Origin: Vitis vinifera
Taxonomy: Eukaryota; Streptophyta; Magnoliopsida; Vitales; Vitaceae
Assembly (NCBI RefSeq): GCF_030704535.1
Contig: NC_081822.1
Span: 630,001 to 694,000, forward strand
Direction of reading: 5' to 3'
DNA: 64,000 bases
The first letter of the stretch is position 1; every line of letters begins with the position of its first letter. Below, piece by piece: positions 12,601-23,500 of this stretch. Under the pieces are notes generated by a model. It ran no database searches, was not told the origin of the DNA, and saw nothing but the letters and a program-made list of their open reading frames with translations. The translations under genes were made by a program, and so were the position numbers.

Positions 12601-14921
12601 CCACAAATGAGATGTTGAAATGTTGCCAATTTCATCCCTGAAATAAACAGAATGAGCTCTTGGTGGCAATTTTGCAACAAGATGCCTAAATGCTGATGCA
12701 CCTCTCACATGTGGTCTGGCTTGATAATCAAGCCTGCAGTATTTAGAAAATAAAGCAGAATCAAACATCCAAATCACATAGTATTAAAAATATATGAATG
12801 AACCAAGACAAAAAAATGTTAACAGACCTCGAAAATTCCCCCTTGCTCTGAGCACCTGCATGGATGAGTTTATAATGTTCTGTGACTTGCACATTGCCCC
12901 AGTGGGAAATTTCTATTTCTCTCACTAACTGTTCAGCAACAGCAAAGGGTTGATTTTGCTCAAAATGGACAACTATAGGTGAGTATGAGAAGGGGGGATG
13001 ATTCTCATATGGGCCATATTTGATCTCGGAACCAACTGTCTTGGTATTCTCTAGTCTAGTATAAGATTCAATTCTTGCATCAGGCAACTTAACACTAAGT
13101 GACTGGAACTTGACTTCATAAGGAGAGAGATAATGTCCACTATCCTGGAACACGACGAGCTGAAAATCTGCCTGAGTGATTTCCTTAGGAAATGGTTTCA
13201 GTGAATGAGTGAATACAACCAAGACATCCAAAGTCAAACTTTCCCCTTTACCCAGTCCCTTGGGTAAAGACACTGAATAAAAGACCAATGCTGGGGGCAT
13301 TCCTTGAGGGTGGACAACTTCAACAGGGAGACTGGAGGTAGAACCTTTGCCTTTTCCTTTCCCTTCACGAAAGCTTGCTGTTAAATATGCCAAATTTTTC
13401 TCCTGGTGTTCAGGAAAGGCCAACAAAACCTCTGAGACTGGATCATTTCCCGAATTCTCCACCTAAAAGGAAATGCAAGAGAAGAACAAAATCAGATTTC
13501 TGCCTAAAAAAGAAAAATTTTATAATTTATAATGAATTTGAAAATTTCCACATAACATCAAAGGCCAAAAGATTATGGAGTCAAAAAGGAAAGTTAGTTA
13601 GGCACCTTGAGTGTTGAAGTGATGCGTACTACTTGGGATGTCAAATCAATCTGCAACAGATGATTAAATGTGATTAGCAGAAAGTATCATGGTTGATGAC
13701 AACAAAATTACACATCCAGCTGTAAGGTATGACTAACAGCCCATCAGGTCTTATATAACATTTTGAACCTAAACCCAGAAAGTAAAAAATAATAACATTT
13801 AGGGGAGGTCATTTCCTTTTTTTTTTAATTGGTTTTTTCTCCCTTGTTTGTGGGGTAAAACACCTCCATGCCTGGTTGAAATGGCTCATAAGTGTGTGTA
13901 TATTCGCATTTTCCTTTTTGTGTTTGGCTTATATAAAAGGCTTTTAATCCAGTCCAAATAATGTCCTTTTGGAGAGCTAGAGGAAATACATTCCAAATAC
14001 ACCAACTATTAGGTATACGAGGATAAATGTCATTTCCCCAAGGACAAATGATCGATTTATCCAGACAGAGTCCACAAGGAAGTTGTAGATGCTGTTTTGC
14101 ATCTGTAATAATCGATAATGGAAGTTCCATTTTTTCTAGGGCCAAAATTTTTTTCACAAAATAATCCATCCTTTTCCAATTTATTAGTTTTGCAATAAAA
14201 TAATATAGGGTTTTGAAGCCTCTCCAATTATCTCCCCGTTAGATAGGATTTTCTTGGCCCAAACACTTATTTGTTGTAGAGAAACTGATCCAATGGAGTA
14301 GTTGATGTTTACTCTAATACAAAGAAGAAAATTTCTGATTTCAATTAACATTGTGAATTTCCCGAATAAGAAATGAATCATAACTAACTTGAAGAAAAAG
14401 GTCCTTAGATTGAAGTCCATATAATTATATATCTCTCAAGCACATTGTTAGACAGCATACTTCTACTCCATTTACTTCACTGTCCATTTTATCAGCAAAA
14501 CAAGTTGAGTTAAAATCTTAGTGGTTCTGAATGCAATTACATAACTATTATTGCTGAAAACTCATGCAAACCAACCGAATTTAAACTAAAAACAGAAGCA
14601 TTTAGACATTGGAAAATTAAGAATAGTTTCAATCAACTGGTCAGATTAATATTGACATTGAAACAAAAGAAAACGGTAAAGAACCACCCTTGTTGAGTAT
14701 AATGAGAATAACCCTAAAAAACTGATAAAATCAAAAGAGAATATAAACTGCAAAGATCAGAGACAAATGAAGGAGAAATAGCAAAATCCAACGGGTCACA
14801 GGACAGATCGAAGGAAAGAGAAACTTACGCGCCGATCAACCTTGGAGAGGATCAAATCGGAAAGCACGGGTACTGAAAGTATGGCGATTAAAACGATAAA
14901 TAGATCGAACCGAAACCCCAT
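9611..14921 (-). CDS. OST1: Oligosaccharyltransferase subunit 1 (ribophorin I)
   Basis: Ten exons, minus strand: 14829-14921, 13606-13650, 12828-13462, 12550-12733, 12317-12493, 11687-11755, 11441-11530, 10587-10745, 10281-10505, 9611-9802, giving 622 residues (Arabidopsis OST1 proteins are about 610). Ribophorin I is a non-catalytic subunit of the ER oligosaccharyltransferase and helps present acceptor proteins for N-glycosylation. An N-terminal signal peptide (about 1-21) leads a large lumenal domain. One membrane span lies at about residues 445-463 in exon 8 ([17 protein letters not shown]). A cytosolic helical, coiled-coil-like tail ends DYIDEI, as in plant homologues. Family blocks such as [34 protein letters not shown] and VVLPEGS are clear. 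The intron after exon 8 has a GC donor. Intron 1 holds a plastid rpoC1-like fragment; introns 7 and 9 hold hairpin elements. Confidence 0.95.
10012..10222. mobile_element. Possible degenerate MITE in OST1 intron 9
   Basis: The ends GGCTATGTTT and AAACAAACAGTGGCTT are loosely inverted around an A/T-rich interior with further self-complementary blocks. Similarity is low and no target duplication is evident, so this is a weak call. Confidence 0.3.
10924..11038. repeat. Hairpin element in OST1 intron 7
   Basis: About 20-bp arms (ATTTCGCTCACCTCCCCT at the left; reverse complement of the right, ATTTTCATTCACCTCCCCT) enclose about 70 bp. The whole stretch could fold into a stem-loop, as MITEs do. 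It lies in the intron between exons 7 and 8 of OST1 and has no coding potential. Confidence 0.5.
14110..14312 (-). pseudogene. Plastid rpoC1-like fragment (nuclear plastid DNA) in OST1 intron 1
   Basis: Read on the minus strand, this stretch translates to a close match of the N-terminal part of the plastid RNA polymerase beta' subunit RpoC1. Shared blocks are IGSVS-QQIS-WAKKIL, NGEI-GE and KPY and, one frame on, EKDGLFCE followed by FGP. The two parts are in different frames, and a short deletion follows the GP block, so it is a dead copy. It covers roughly the first 55 codons of rpoC1. It sits in the first intron of OST1, in the same orientation. It is most likely an old transfer of plastid DNA to the nucleus (NUPT), possibly by way of mitochondrial DNA. 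Neighbouring sequence (13825-14110 and up to about 14420) may belong to the same insert but I could not match it to a gene. Confidence 0.8.
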
Positions 14922-16838
14922 TCTCCGTCTTGTTTGGCTTCCGCGAAAGTATATCACGCAGCGGACATGAACCTTCAGCACACAGTAGACTGCAGAGATC
15001 GCAGAGAAGAAAGAAGACCTCGCAAATACGGTCTAAAGCCCTACTCGCGATGTTGGAGAGACCATGCTAAAATGCGCTGATGCGCAATACGCTTCATGGC
15101 GTATGTTAGGCGCCGCAGTTGGGATCACCATAGTGGAATAGATTGGGCTAGCCTGGCCTTACATCTGGCCCATCTTTTTAGAGTTTATTATCCACCCTAT
15201 ATCCCTCCTTTTTCTCTCTTTTTACAATTAATTTTAAATGGAAAAATTCTCCTCCGATGGCTTACTTGGATTCACCTTTGAAATCTAGAACCTGTTAGGC
15301 AACATTTATAAAAAAAAAAAACCTTTAAGAGATATTATCAATTTATGTAAAATATAAAAATTTTCAAAATATCCTTCATATTTTCAATTATTCCTAATAA
15401 TACTTTATAAAAAAATTATTTTAAAAATAATATAATTTATCAAATAATTTTTTTAGTTATAATATTTTATATTTTAAAGAATAAAAAATTATTTTCAATA
15501 ACAGTTGCCAAATGGCTTAGAAGTGTCTTTTTTTTTAAAGTAATGATAAATCTTAATTTATTTGAAGGCCAAAAGCTCGATTTTAAATCTAATCAAAATA
15601 TAGTGTATAATATTATTAAAGGTGTAGTTTGGATGAGTTGGCCCGACCTAAACCGAACCCAACCCAATGTATAAAAGGTTTGAGCAAACATTTCATTACT
15701 CGGTTTAAGTTTGGGTTAAGTTTTCTTAACTCAACCTTAATTTGGGTTGAGTTTGGATCAAGCTTAATCCAAACCAATTTTATATTTTTATAATATTTAT
15801 TATCTTATATGATAATATTCATTTTTTTTTTAGATTTAAAAAAAATATCAAATTACAATTATATCATATATTTTTTCATTTTTTAAAAAAGATATATAAA
15901 TTTATTTTAATTTTATATCATGAACTTTTTTATTTAAAAAAAAATATAAAAGTTTACTTTCACTTTTTTATTATTGTCTTGAACTTTTGTGTTATTTATT
16001 ATTTAAATTTTAATATAAATATATATAAAAAAATTTAAAAACCACAATATATGGATTTGAAATCATGCAACTCAATCAATCCAACCAAACAAAATATAAA
16101 GAGACCCAAGTCTAACTTAACTAAACCGAGTTCAAACCAATTTTAGAAAATTTATCAATTATTAAAATATTCAAGTAGTTTTTAAAAATAGTTATTAAAA
16201 TAATTATCAATTATTTGGAGCAACAAAATTCTATTTGAAAATTTAATTATGAAAACAATTTTCCCGTCTCATTCTTTGTAAAAGTTTTTAAAATATTCTG
16301 TCTTTTAAATTTCTCAAAATACTTTAACAGAAGGATCTAAAAGTACTTTGGATTTATTCTAGGATACAATGTTTTTCAAAACAAATTCTCAAAAAACAAC
16401 TTCCAATAAAAATTTCCAAAAACTGCTTTTAAAAACAGTTTACGAACAACCCCTTTACTTTCAGAAAACGGAAGTAAGTGATGATTTAGTACAATCTTTG
16501 GACACACAAATTCTCTTCCAACTATTTTTAAAAAAATGAGAATCCTTGTTTTCAATTAAAAACAAAGCCTCAGATCAAAATTCATTTAAATTTTTGAAAC
16601 CTCCTGCTGGATTATTACATGGCATTATATGAACTTGCACTAATACATTTTGTTCTACAGCAGTCCGAACAAATGATAATGCAGCCTTTTCTGAGAAAGA
16701 AATGGGTTGAAGAGACATGAGAACTAAACTTCATACAAAGAATCATTCTGTTAAACCATTACCTTAGACTGAGGGTTGAGTCAGAGACTGAAGCGAAGTT
16801 CAATTAATTAACAAGAGCTCCTCATAGCATGAGTTATG
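14922..16838. other. Intergenic spacer between OST1 and FKBP18
   Basis: The first 200 bp next to 14922 hold the OST1 promoter and leader. The rest is very AT-rich. At 15630-15780 and 16070-16140 are CCGAACC/GGTTTGGATT-like motifs facing each other, the look of a decayed repeat. No gene was seen. Confidence 0.55.
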
Positions 16839-19536
16839 CTACTTTCCTTCTGGTGGCAATACTTGCAGAAGCTCCACATTAAGCTCAAAAGTAGCTCCTG
16901 GCTGCAACACATGCATTGGAATGGCTAAATATATGAGATTGAATGCGCCTAAAAGGCTCGTTTGCGCTAAAAATACCAAGGAACTTCTTCAGTTTTGGCC
17001 AGGTCCTAAAAAATAAGTAGGAACAGTTATGGGAGCATACCGGGATCTCACTCATTCCCTTTTGGCCATACCCAGCCTCTGGAGGAACAATCACAGTCCT
17101 CTGTAAACAGACAAGGAAAAAAACAATAAACGAAAGGTGAGAGAAATAAAAGGAAGAAAAAGAATTTTGTTTTAATGGCAATGGAAAAACTTGGAAACCA
17201 AAAGAAAAAAAAATTGAGTCAACTGAGATATATGATTACCTTTCCCCCTACTTTCATCCCTTCAGTAATTGAGTACAGAGCTGGTGGGGGTTTAGGTGCA
17301 GCTTGTGCAGAAAATAAACCATTCGGGTTGTCTACAAATTCACGCTTCCGCTCTTTGCCAGGAGGGGCCCCAACCTTGAACACATACGGCTACTTAAAGC
17401 AGGATGGAGCATGTGTTAGCAATACATCAATCAAGTAAGAATCCATCATAGTCATGTGGGGATGGAATAATATTTGATTGGATTCAAGAAAATTTTGGTT
17501 CGAGGAAGCCTACAAAGATAATAGAGTAAGAGTATGTTTGACAGTAATTCTAGAAAGTGTTTCTAACATATTTAATACTTAAAAAATAAAAAATTTCAAG
17601 TATTAAAAAGACCGGAAACACTTCCTAAAATCACTGTCAAACACTCTAACTTTTGAGTGTTTGCATCATCTTGCTTTCTCCCTTAGCATATAATGAAAAC
17701 CAATTCTTAGATTATAACGACAGGCTACTATAAAATTATGGATAAGATAAATGTATTGTGGCAGGAATCAGCAATTAGGACTTAGTAGTAAGAGGAGAGC
17801 CATGTAAAGCATAAAAGATCTCAATTTTTAAAACACACAGGGTTTGTATTTGATCTGCCAGTGATGGATGATGCACAAGCAGGCTTCACAGGTTGCCACA
17901 CAGGAAAAGAGAAGATGAAGAATATACACACAAATATACACACAAAGAGAGAGCTAAATGTACTTTACAAGACTTTAAAGATCATGAACCGACATGGAAG
18001 TATTCAATAAGCCAAGTGTGAAAATGAAAAAAGGATGGCAAAAATCAGCTTTAGATTGAGGTTTGGCCCCCATGGCAACATTTTAATCTTATGACTTAGC
18101 CTTAATTTCTTTTGATGAAACTCTGTTCTTAACGATGCTGGCTTTGCTTGATTTTCTGAATGCATAGTTTCATATCATTTCAGGCAATGTTAAAACCCAA
18201 ACTTTCTTGAGGAGCAACGATAAAGATTAATTAAGAAATTCAATGCATGTAATATATAGTATGGCCATAATGAGAATATTCTCATTCACTTGCTATGAAC
18301 GCTCTTCTTAAACAGCACATCGTGACACAAATTTTCCAGAAACCCACAGCCAATCTGTCGGGAATCACATGCGGGAACCAGTACCTCAATTTAGTTCCAA
18401 ATATAGCATTATTTGATTATAAGCCAGGTAAAAGTCTAAGAGACAATCAATTCTACCAAACAGAAGTGAAAAATATTAAGCATTTCATGTGAATGTGAAA
18501 TGGTAATGTATTTGGTGCTGCAATGTTGGCCTGAGACCAACATTTCATCTCTCATATTATGTTTAGGTGCAAATACCAAAACTATATCATAATGTGGAAC
18601 AATGAGAAACAGAAAGAACCTGAGCAATGATTCGATTTCCAGCCAAGAGTTTTGACTCTCGACTTGACACTGCTGTAATGCTGCGATATATACAGTCAAA
18701 ATGCACCTGTGAAGAAGCATACACCAAGGGGAGGTAAGTATAAATCCAAAAAACCGAAAATAGAATGTTTTTCATCTCCCAGTACAAACAAACCTGGACA
18801 GATGAACCTTTTTCAGCTACTGGTCCATTTCCATCAACAACATCATAGTATTTCAATCCATCAGCTGCTTCAAAAATGATGAATCAATTGACAGAAATGC
18901 ATCAAACCCTTAATTTCAAATTTTATTTCATAAAGTCTACATCCTCTTTCTCACAAATTTGACATCATTCCATACAAAATTAGTCAAGAATTAACAATAA
19001 AACAACAAATTCTCACTGGGTAATGGGGCCATCAAATAATCACTGTCACCTCCTATACACGCTCACAATCAGTGAAAGCAAAGCAAGACAAAATTGATTT
19101 AAGGTAAAAAATCAAAACCCATAAACCCAAAGAATCATACACCATGGAACATACATCCGAATTTTCCTAACCCCAGCTTCAGATGAAAAATTACACCAAA
19201 CACTCCCGCACCCAGAATAAAAAATCACAAGAAAATGAAAACCCAGATAAATATAATCTATGGAGAGAGAGAGAGAGAAAATGGGATGAGAAATTCACGA
19301 CTAGTGAGGTAGTCCTCAAGAGGGATGTTCTTTTTGGTGCGCCTCTCTCTGGCGTCTGATGAATGGGGTTGTGAAATGACACTGAAAGGTAACACAGAAA
19401 TCAAAATAGCGCATCTTCTGGAAATGGGCATTGGAAGAATCACATGCTTTGGAGGCTGCGTTTGGATGGCCGATGATGTTGGGGTGAGGAGGAGATTATC
19501 AACATCCCATCTGTGAATGCTCCGAATTGACGCCAT
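16839..19536 (-). CDS. FKBP18: FKBP-type peptidyl-prolyl isomerase, thylakoid lumen (FKBP18-like)
   Basis: Six exons, minus strand: 19299-19536, 18794-18864, 18620-18706, 17240-17389, 17041-17100, 16839-16901, giving 222 residues (Arabidopsis FKBP18 is 232). FKBPs catalyse cis-trans isomerisation of X-Pro bonds; this subfamily resides in the thylakoid lumen. A chloroplast transit region is followed by an SRR pair and a hydrophobic stretch (about 38-58), which together look like a twin-arginine-type lumenal signal, then ARERR. The FKBP domain covers about 90-220, with VHFDC, KLLAGNR, EFVDNPNGLFSAQAAPK, TEGMKVGGKRTVIVPPE, GYGQKGM and PPGATFELNVELL. The start at 19536 matches the MASI start of Arabidopsis; an in-frame ATG 7 codons upstream is possible. 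Exon 1/2 splicing was chosen because it yields SPDGLKYYD, close to the Arabidopsis sequence. A small MITE lies in intron 3 at 17530-17646. Confidence 0.93.
17530..17646. mobile_element. Tourist-like MITE (117 bp) in FKBP18 intron 3
   Basis: Arms GAGTATGTTTGACAGT and (reverse complement of the right end) GAGTGTTTGACAGT continue as a long imperfect hairpin over the whole element. It is flanked by TAA on both sides (17527-17529 and 17647-17649), the 3-bp TWA duplication typical of PIF/Harbinger-type MITEs. No coding sequence. Related degenerate AT-rich copies appear near 35680-35900. Confidence 0.75.
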
Positions 19537-20512
19537 GGCCGTTGGAACATGGAACACAAAACCCAGAGCTTTATAATATCCATCTATAATCCACTCCCAT
19601 TATCAAATTACTATTCCGTCCCTCCACACCAATGTAGAAAGTAAATTACTATTTTATAATATTTATATAATTTGGATAGTTGAGAACAGGAAAATAAGTT
19701 ATGCTTTCTTTGATTGGGTTTCTTAGAGGCCAAAATATAATTTTAAATTTAATTAGAGTTTTAAAAACAGATTATAACTTTAAAAAATTAATTAATTTTA
19801 AAAACACTAATATAATTATAAAATAAAATAAATCTCAAATAAGGTCTATATTTCTAACATCATGACTTTTAAAGGGAAAATGAATTAACTCATGTCTTAT
19901 TTGGCTAAAAAATTAAAAAGCCTTATTTTAATATAAATCAAACCATTTTCTTTGACTAAAATAACTTATAATAATATTTTTTTAAAATTAATAAGAAAGC
20001 CAATCAAATATTATTTATCTAAAAATTGGAAGGCAATTCTTCAATAATTATAAAGAGAAAAAAAAATCATAAATTTCTTACATCGCTCATTAATTAAGAA
20101 AATTACATTAAAATCCAAAATATCCATTTAAATGTGAATCATTTGAAAGGAATGATAGGATAAGTATATTTGAGTCGATAAAAAAAAGGAAAAGAAAAAG
20201 TGAAGTAAAATACAAAGTAACGAGATTCAAATACAAAACAATCAGATTGATTGTATATACTAAGTACAAAACAATGAGATCGAGTTGTATAAGTGGTATT
20301 ACCGGATTGATGGTGCATATTCCATGGAAAAAATACCTTTACCCACGGAAGAATACAAATTGCTTTTCCTCCTACATAGGGTGTACCGAAACTATGTGGA
20401 GTACTGCAAAAACAAGAAGCAAGAACAAGAGAAAAAACCGATTCTTCGCCAGCCAAGTGTGTGGGCAATTTGGCATCAAACACTAACAACATTTTACAAA
20501 CAATCACCATTA
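19537..20512. other. Spacer between FKBP18 and the first MLO gene
   Basis: FKBP18 promoter next to 19537, then AT-rich DNA, then a less AT-rich stretch from about 20230 that is probably the 3' untranslated region of the MLO gene. Nothing else was recognised. Confidence 0.55.
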
Positions 20513-23500
20513 TCAGGGTCCAGTTAATAGGTCTGGAGGAGAGTCCTGTTGTTGGTCACGAAGATCAATGCTGGTCATGATGTTGGCAGCCTGGTTGGAG
20601 GATGGTGCGTCTGCTTCCGCAACAGGCAGGCAGTGATCCGACTGGCCTGCAGTGTTGGTAAAGTGGGGATGTGCCGCCGAGGGAGTGTTTACTGGCGAAT
20701 CACCTGGGCTTCCACCCAGAGTTCTAGTAGGACCGTGTTCTGGCTTCCCCTCATTCTTCTTCTTCTGAGCATTCATATGCCACTTCTTCAGGGCCCTGGA
20801 TGTTTGCTCATCAAAGATAGCCCTCTTCATGGTTGATCCCATCTGAATAAAACAAAAAAAAAAGTACATAGCCATGCATTTGTTCTTGATATGCGTGGAA
20901 AATGCATCCAAACATTAGCTATGTTTGGTTCGTGGGAAATTTCATTTGTTCGTTTCTGGAAAATTTGAGGAGAGAAAATTTGTTTTCCTAAAATTTTTCT
21001 ATGGTATTCAGATGTAAGAAAATCATATTCCCTAGCAATTTTTTACTTTCTTTACATCATGTCTGGTTCTAATAAAATCTGAGAAAAAGAAAATCATAGA
21101 GAAAGAAAATTTTCTAATTTTTGTTTCTCTTTTTTCAATGGAAAAGTTGAGAGAATCCAGGAATGCATTTCCCCCAACTTTCCTCGCTTTTATCTCAGGA
21201 GAACGGGGAGGAAAATCTTATAACATTTTCCTTTGTATTTATTTTCCTCACATTTTTTATGACATCCAAACACGACAAAATCTTTTTTTATTTTAGTACT
21301 TAAACCAAATCCAGTGGGAGGAAAATACTGAGGAAAAGTAAAAGGAATAAAATGTAAAAGAAATTTTAAAAATTTTGCTCTTGTTAGACTGTTTATGGAC
21401 AAGTAAAGGAAAAAAAAACTCATATTGTTAAGGAATACACTTTTCCCAAACTCTTTTAAAAGGAAATGAAAGAGAAAAATCTTTTAACATTTCCCCACTT
21501 TTTTCCTTACACAAGAAAACAATTTTCCTTGATATATTTTTCTCCATTCTTAATACCTTTTAGGAACCAAACATAACTTCACTAGCGCGGCATTACCTGG
21601 GTGACAAGCGCATATAGAGGAAGTGTGATGTAGCTGCACATGATTTGGACTCCAACCCTGCCCAATCAAAGTTTTTTCATTAAATTAGTTCTTCATATTT
21701 ATTGTCAATAAAATATGAACTTCAAGAACTACTTCTACCTTGAACATTCAGATATCTTGCAAGGAAACAAACTAAAGCAATGGTGACGAAATCAGAGTAG
21801 TATTGACTGAATTTTTCATTTGATGATTTATAAGCTTTCCTTTTCCTTTTTATTTTTTATATTTTGTTCTTTGAAGGTTGAATGTACAAGTTTTAGTAGA
21901 AGTAGTTCTTTATGCCTACTTGGAAATCACCACTTACCCAATAGCAACCCTGAGAATTATAAGATCGAAATCACTATGAAAGCAAGACTTCAACCCAAAC
22001 TCATACTGCAGCAGGAGAAAGTATTCAAAACACTAGCACTGAAAATCAAAACAATGATAAAGAACAAAGGAAAGCAGGGCATTACCCATATCCAAAAGAA
22101 ATATGTTATCTCAAATGCATTCTGGACATGTAGAAGGAACAAGTTAGTCAGAAAAATTCTAGAAACCAGGCCATCAAAACATAAAGATATGTGATATTAT
22201 ATCTAAGCAGACACACATATAGGTGGCTCCTAATTCAGAGAATGTGCCAGCACCTCAGCCACTATTTATAATCATTCATATAAGAAAAGGCAGTTCAATA
22301 CCAGAAACAGGGTGAAGTGAATGAGATAAAGAACTAGCTGTGGCCAACTGAACCAAAAATGTCTGTCAGAGACTTTCACAAGAGGAATCCCCTGGACGAC
22401 AGCATGTTTTTCTTGAATTTCAAGAGCCATATTTGTTATGATTGCTTGAAGCTTTGTTCCAACTGCTAAGATTACCTTTAACCCGTTTGAAGGTTAGTAT
22501 GTGCTTTACCTTTTTTAAATCAAAAAGCATGTTAAAACCTAATTCTTTTACAGAGAGAACTTTCTTACAACTAGGGGAAATATGGAGATCCAAAACATAG
22601 CCTCCCATCCTGGAAAGAATGAAATAAATTCATTTGTAAATCATATTTGCATTTGAATGCTATGTATGTTATTGACATTGAGCATTCATAGGAAAAAACT
22701 AGAAACTAACCATGAACGTTAAGAAGCAGAAATACCACGACTGAAGCCCATAATACTGGACTGCCAACATCAATGATAAATTTAGTTGGGTGAATATTGA
22801 AAGAGATGTGGGTGCATGAAACTGCAAAGGCAAGGTTCACTACTCGGAGCCATAAGTAAAGAAGTACTTGAATGAGAGATTTTACCTGATTCCCACAACT
22901 ACCTTGAAGTCATCTTCCAAGGATCTTTTGATGTACTTTTGGAAGTTGAACTTACTTCCAGGGGCTAAATGTACCTATACAACAACTTAATTAATAGTAA
23001 GATTTAAAACACAATATTGGAAAATTTTCAGTGAAGAAACTCACAGTGACAAATCCATGGCGCATGGTCAAGTAGTCAGCTTTTCGAACAGATCTGAAGA
23101 ATTGCCGAAAGAAACATACCTGCACAAGTAGATTTTGGAGCTTCTTGCGTTATATGGTTGGGATAATGCTTTCTGGAACTGAGATTCATTAATCCATACG
23201 AGAAATTGGATTCATGAACTACGGCACAAGGAAGAGTTTGTATTTTGTGCATTGATGAAATGACTACAGGAAATAGTCAAGAATCTGGCTGCAATGAAGT
23301 ATTTCAAAGACTAATTTTTTTCCAAACAAAAAAAATGAAGCAGATCAACTTTTTTAAAAAGAAATTAGTTAATTCACTATCATGTTTTCATTTTTATTGC
23401 ACCAAATTCATCATGAAAAAAAAAATTCAAAAACTGAAGTTATTGACATCTTTCTTACAATAACAAACAGGAACGGTGTTTTAGTCCAGAAACTGCTGTG

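Noticed and set aside
13825-14169. 114-codon minus-strand open frame beside the rpoC1-like fragment
   Set aside because: It is in a non-rpoC1 frame of the same insert region and resembles no protein I know; probably chance.
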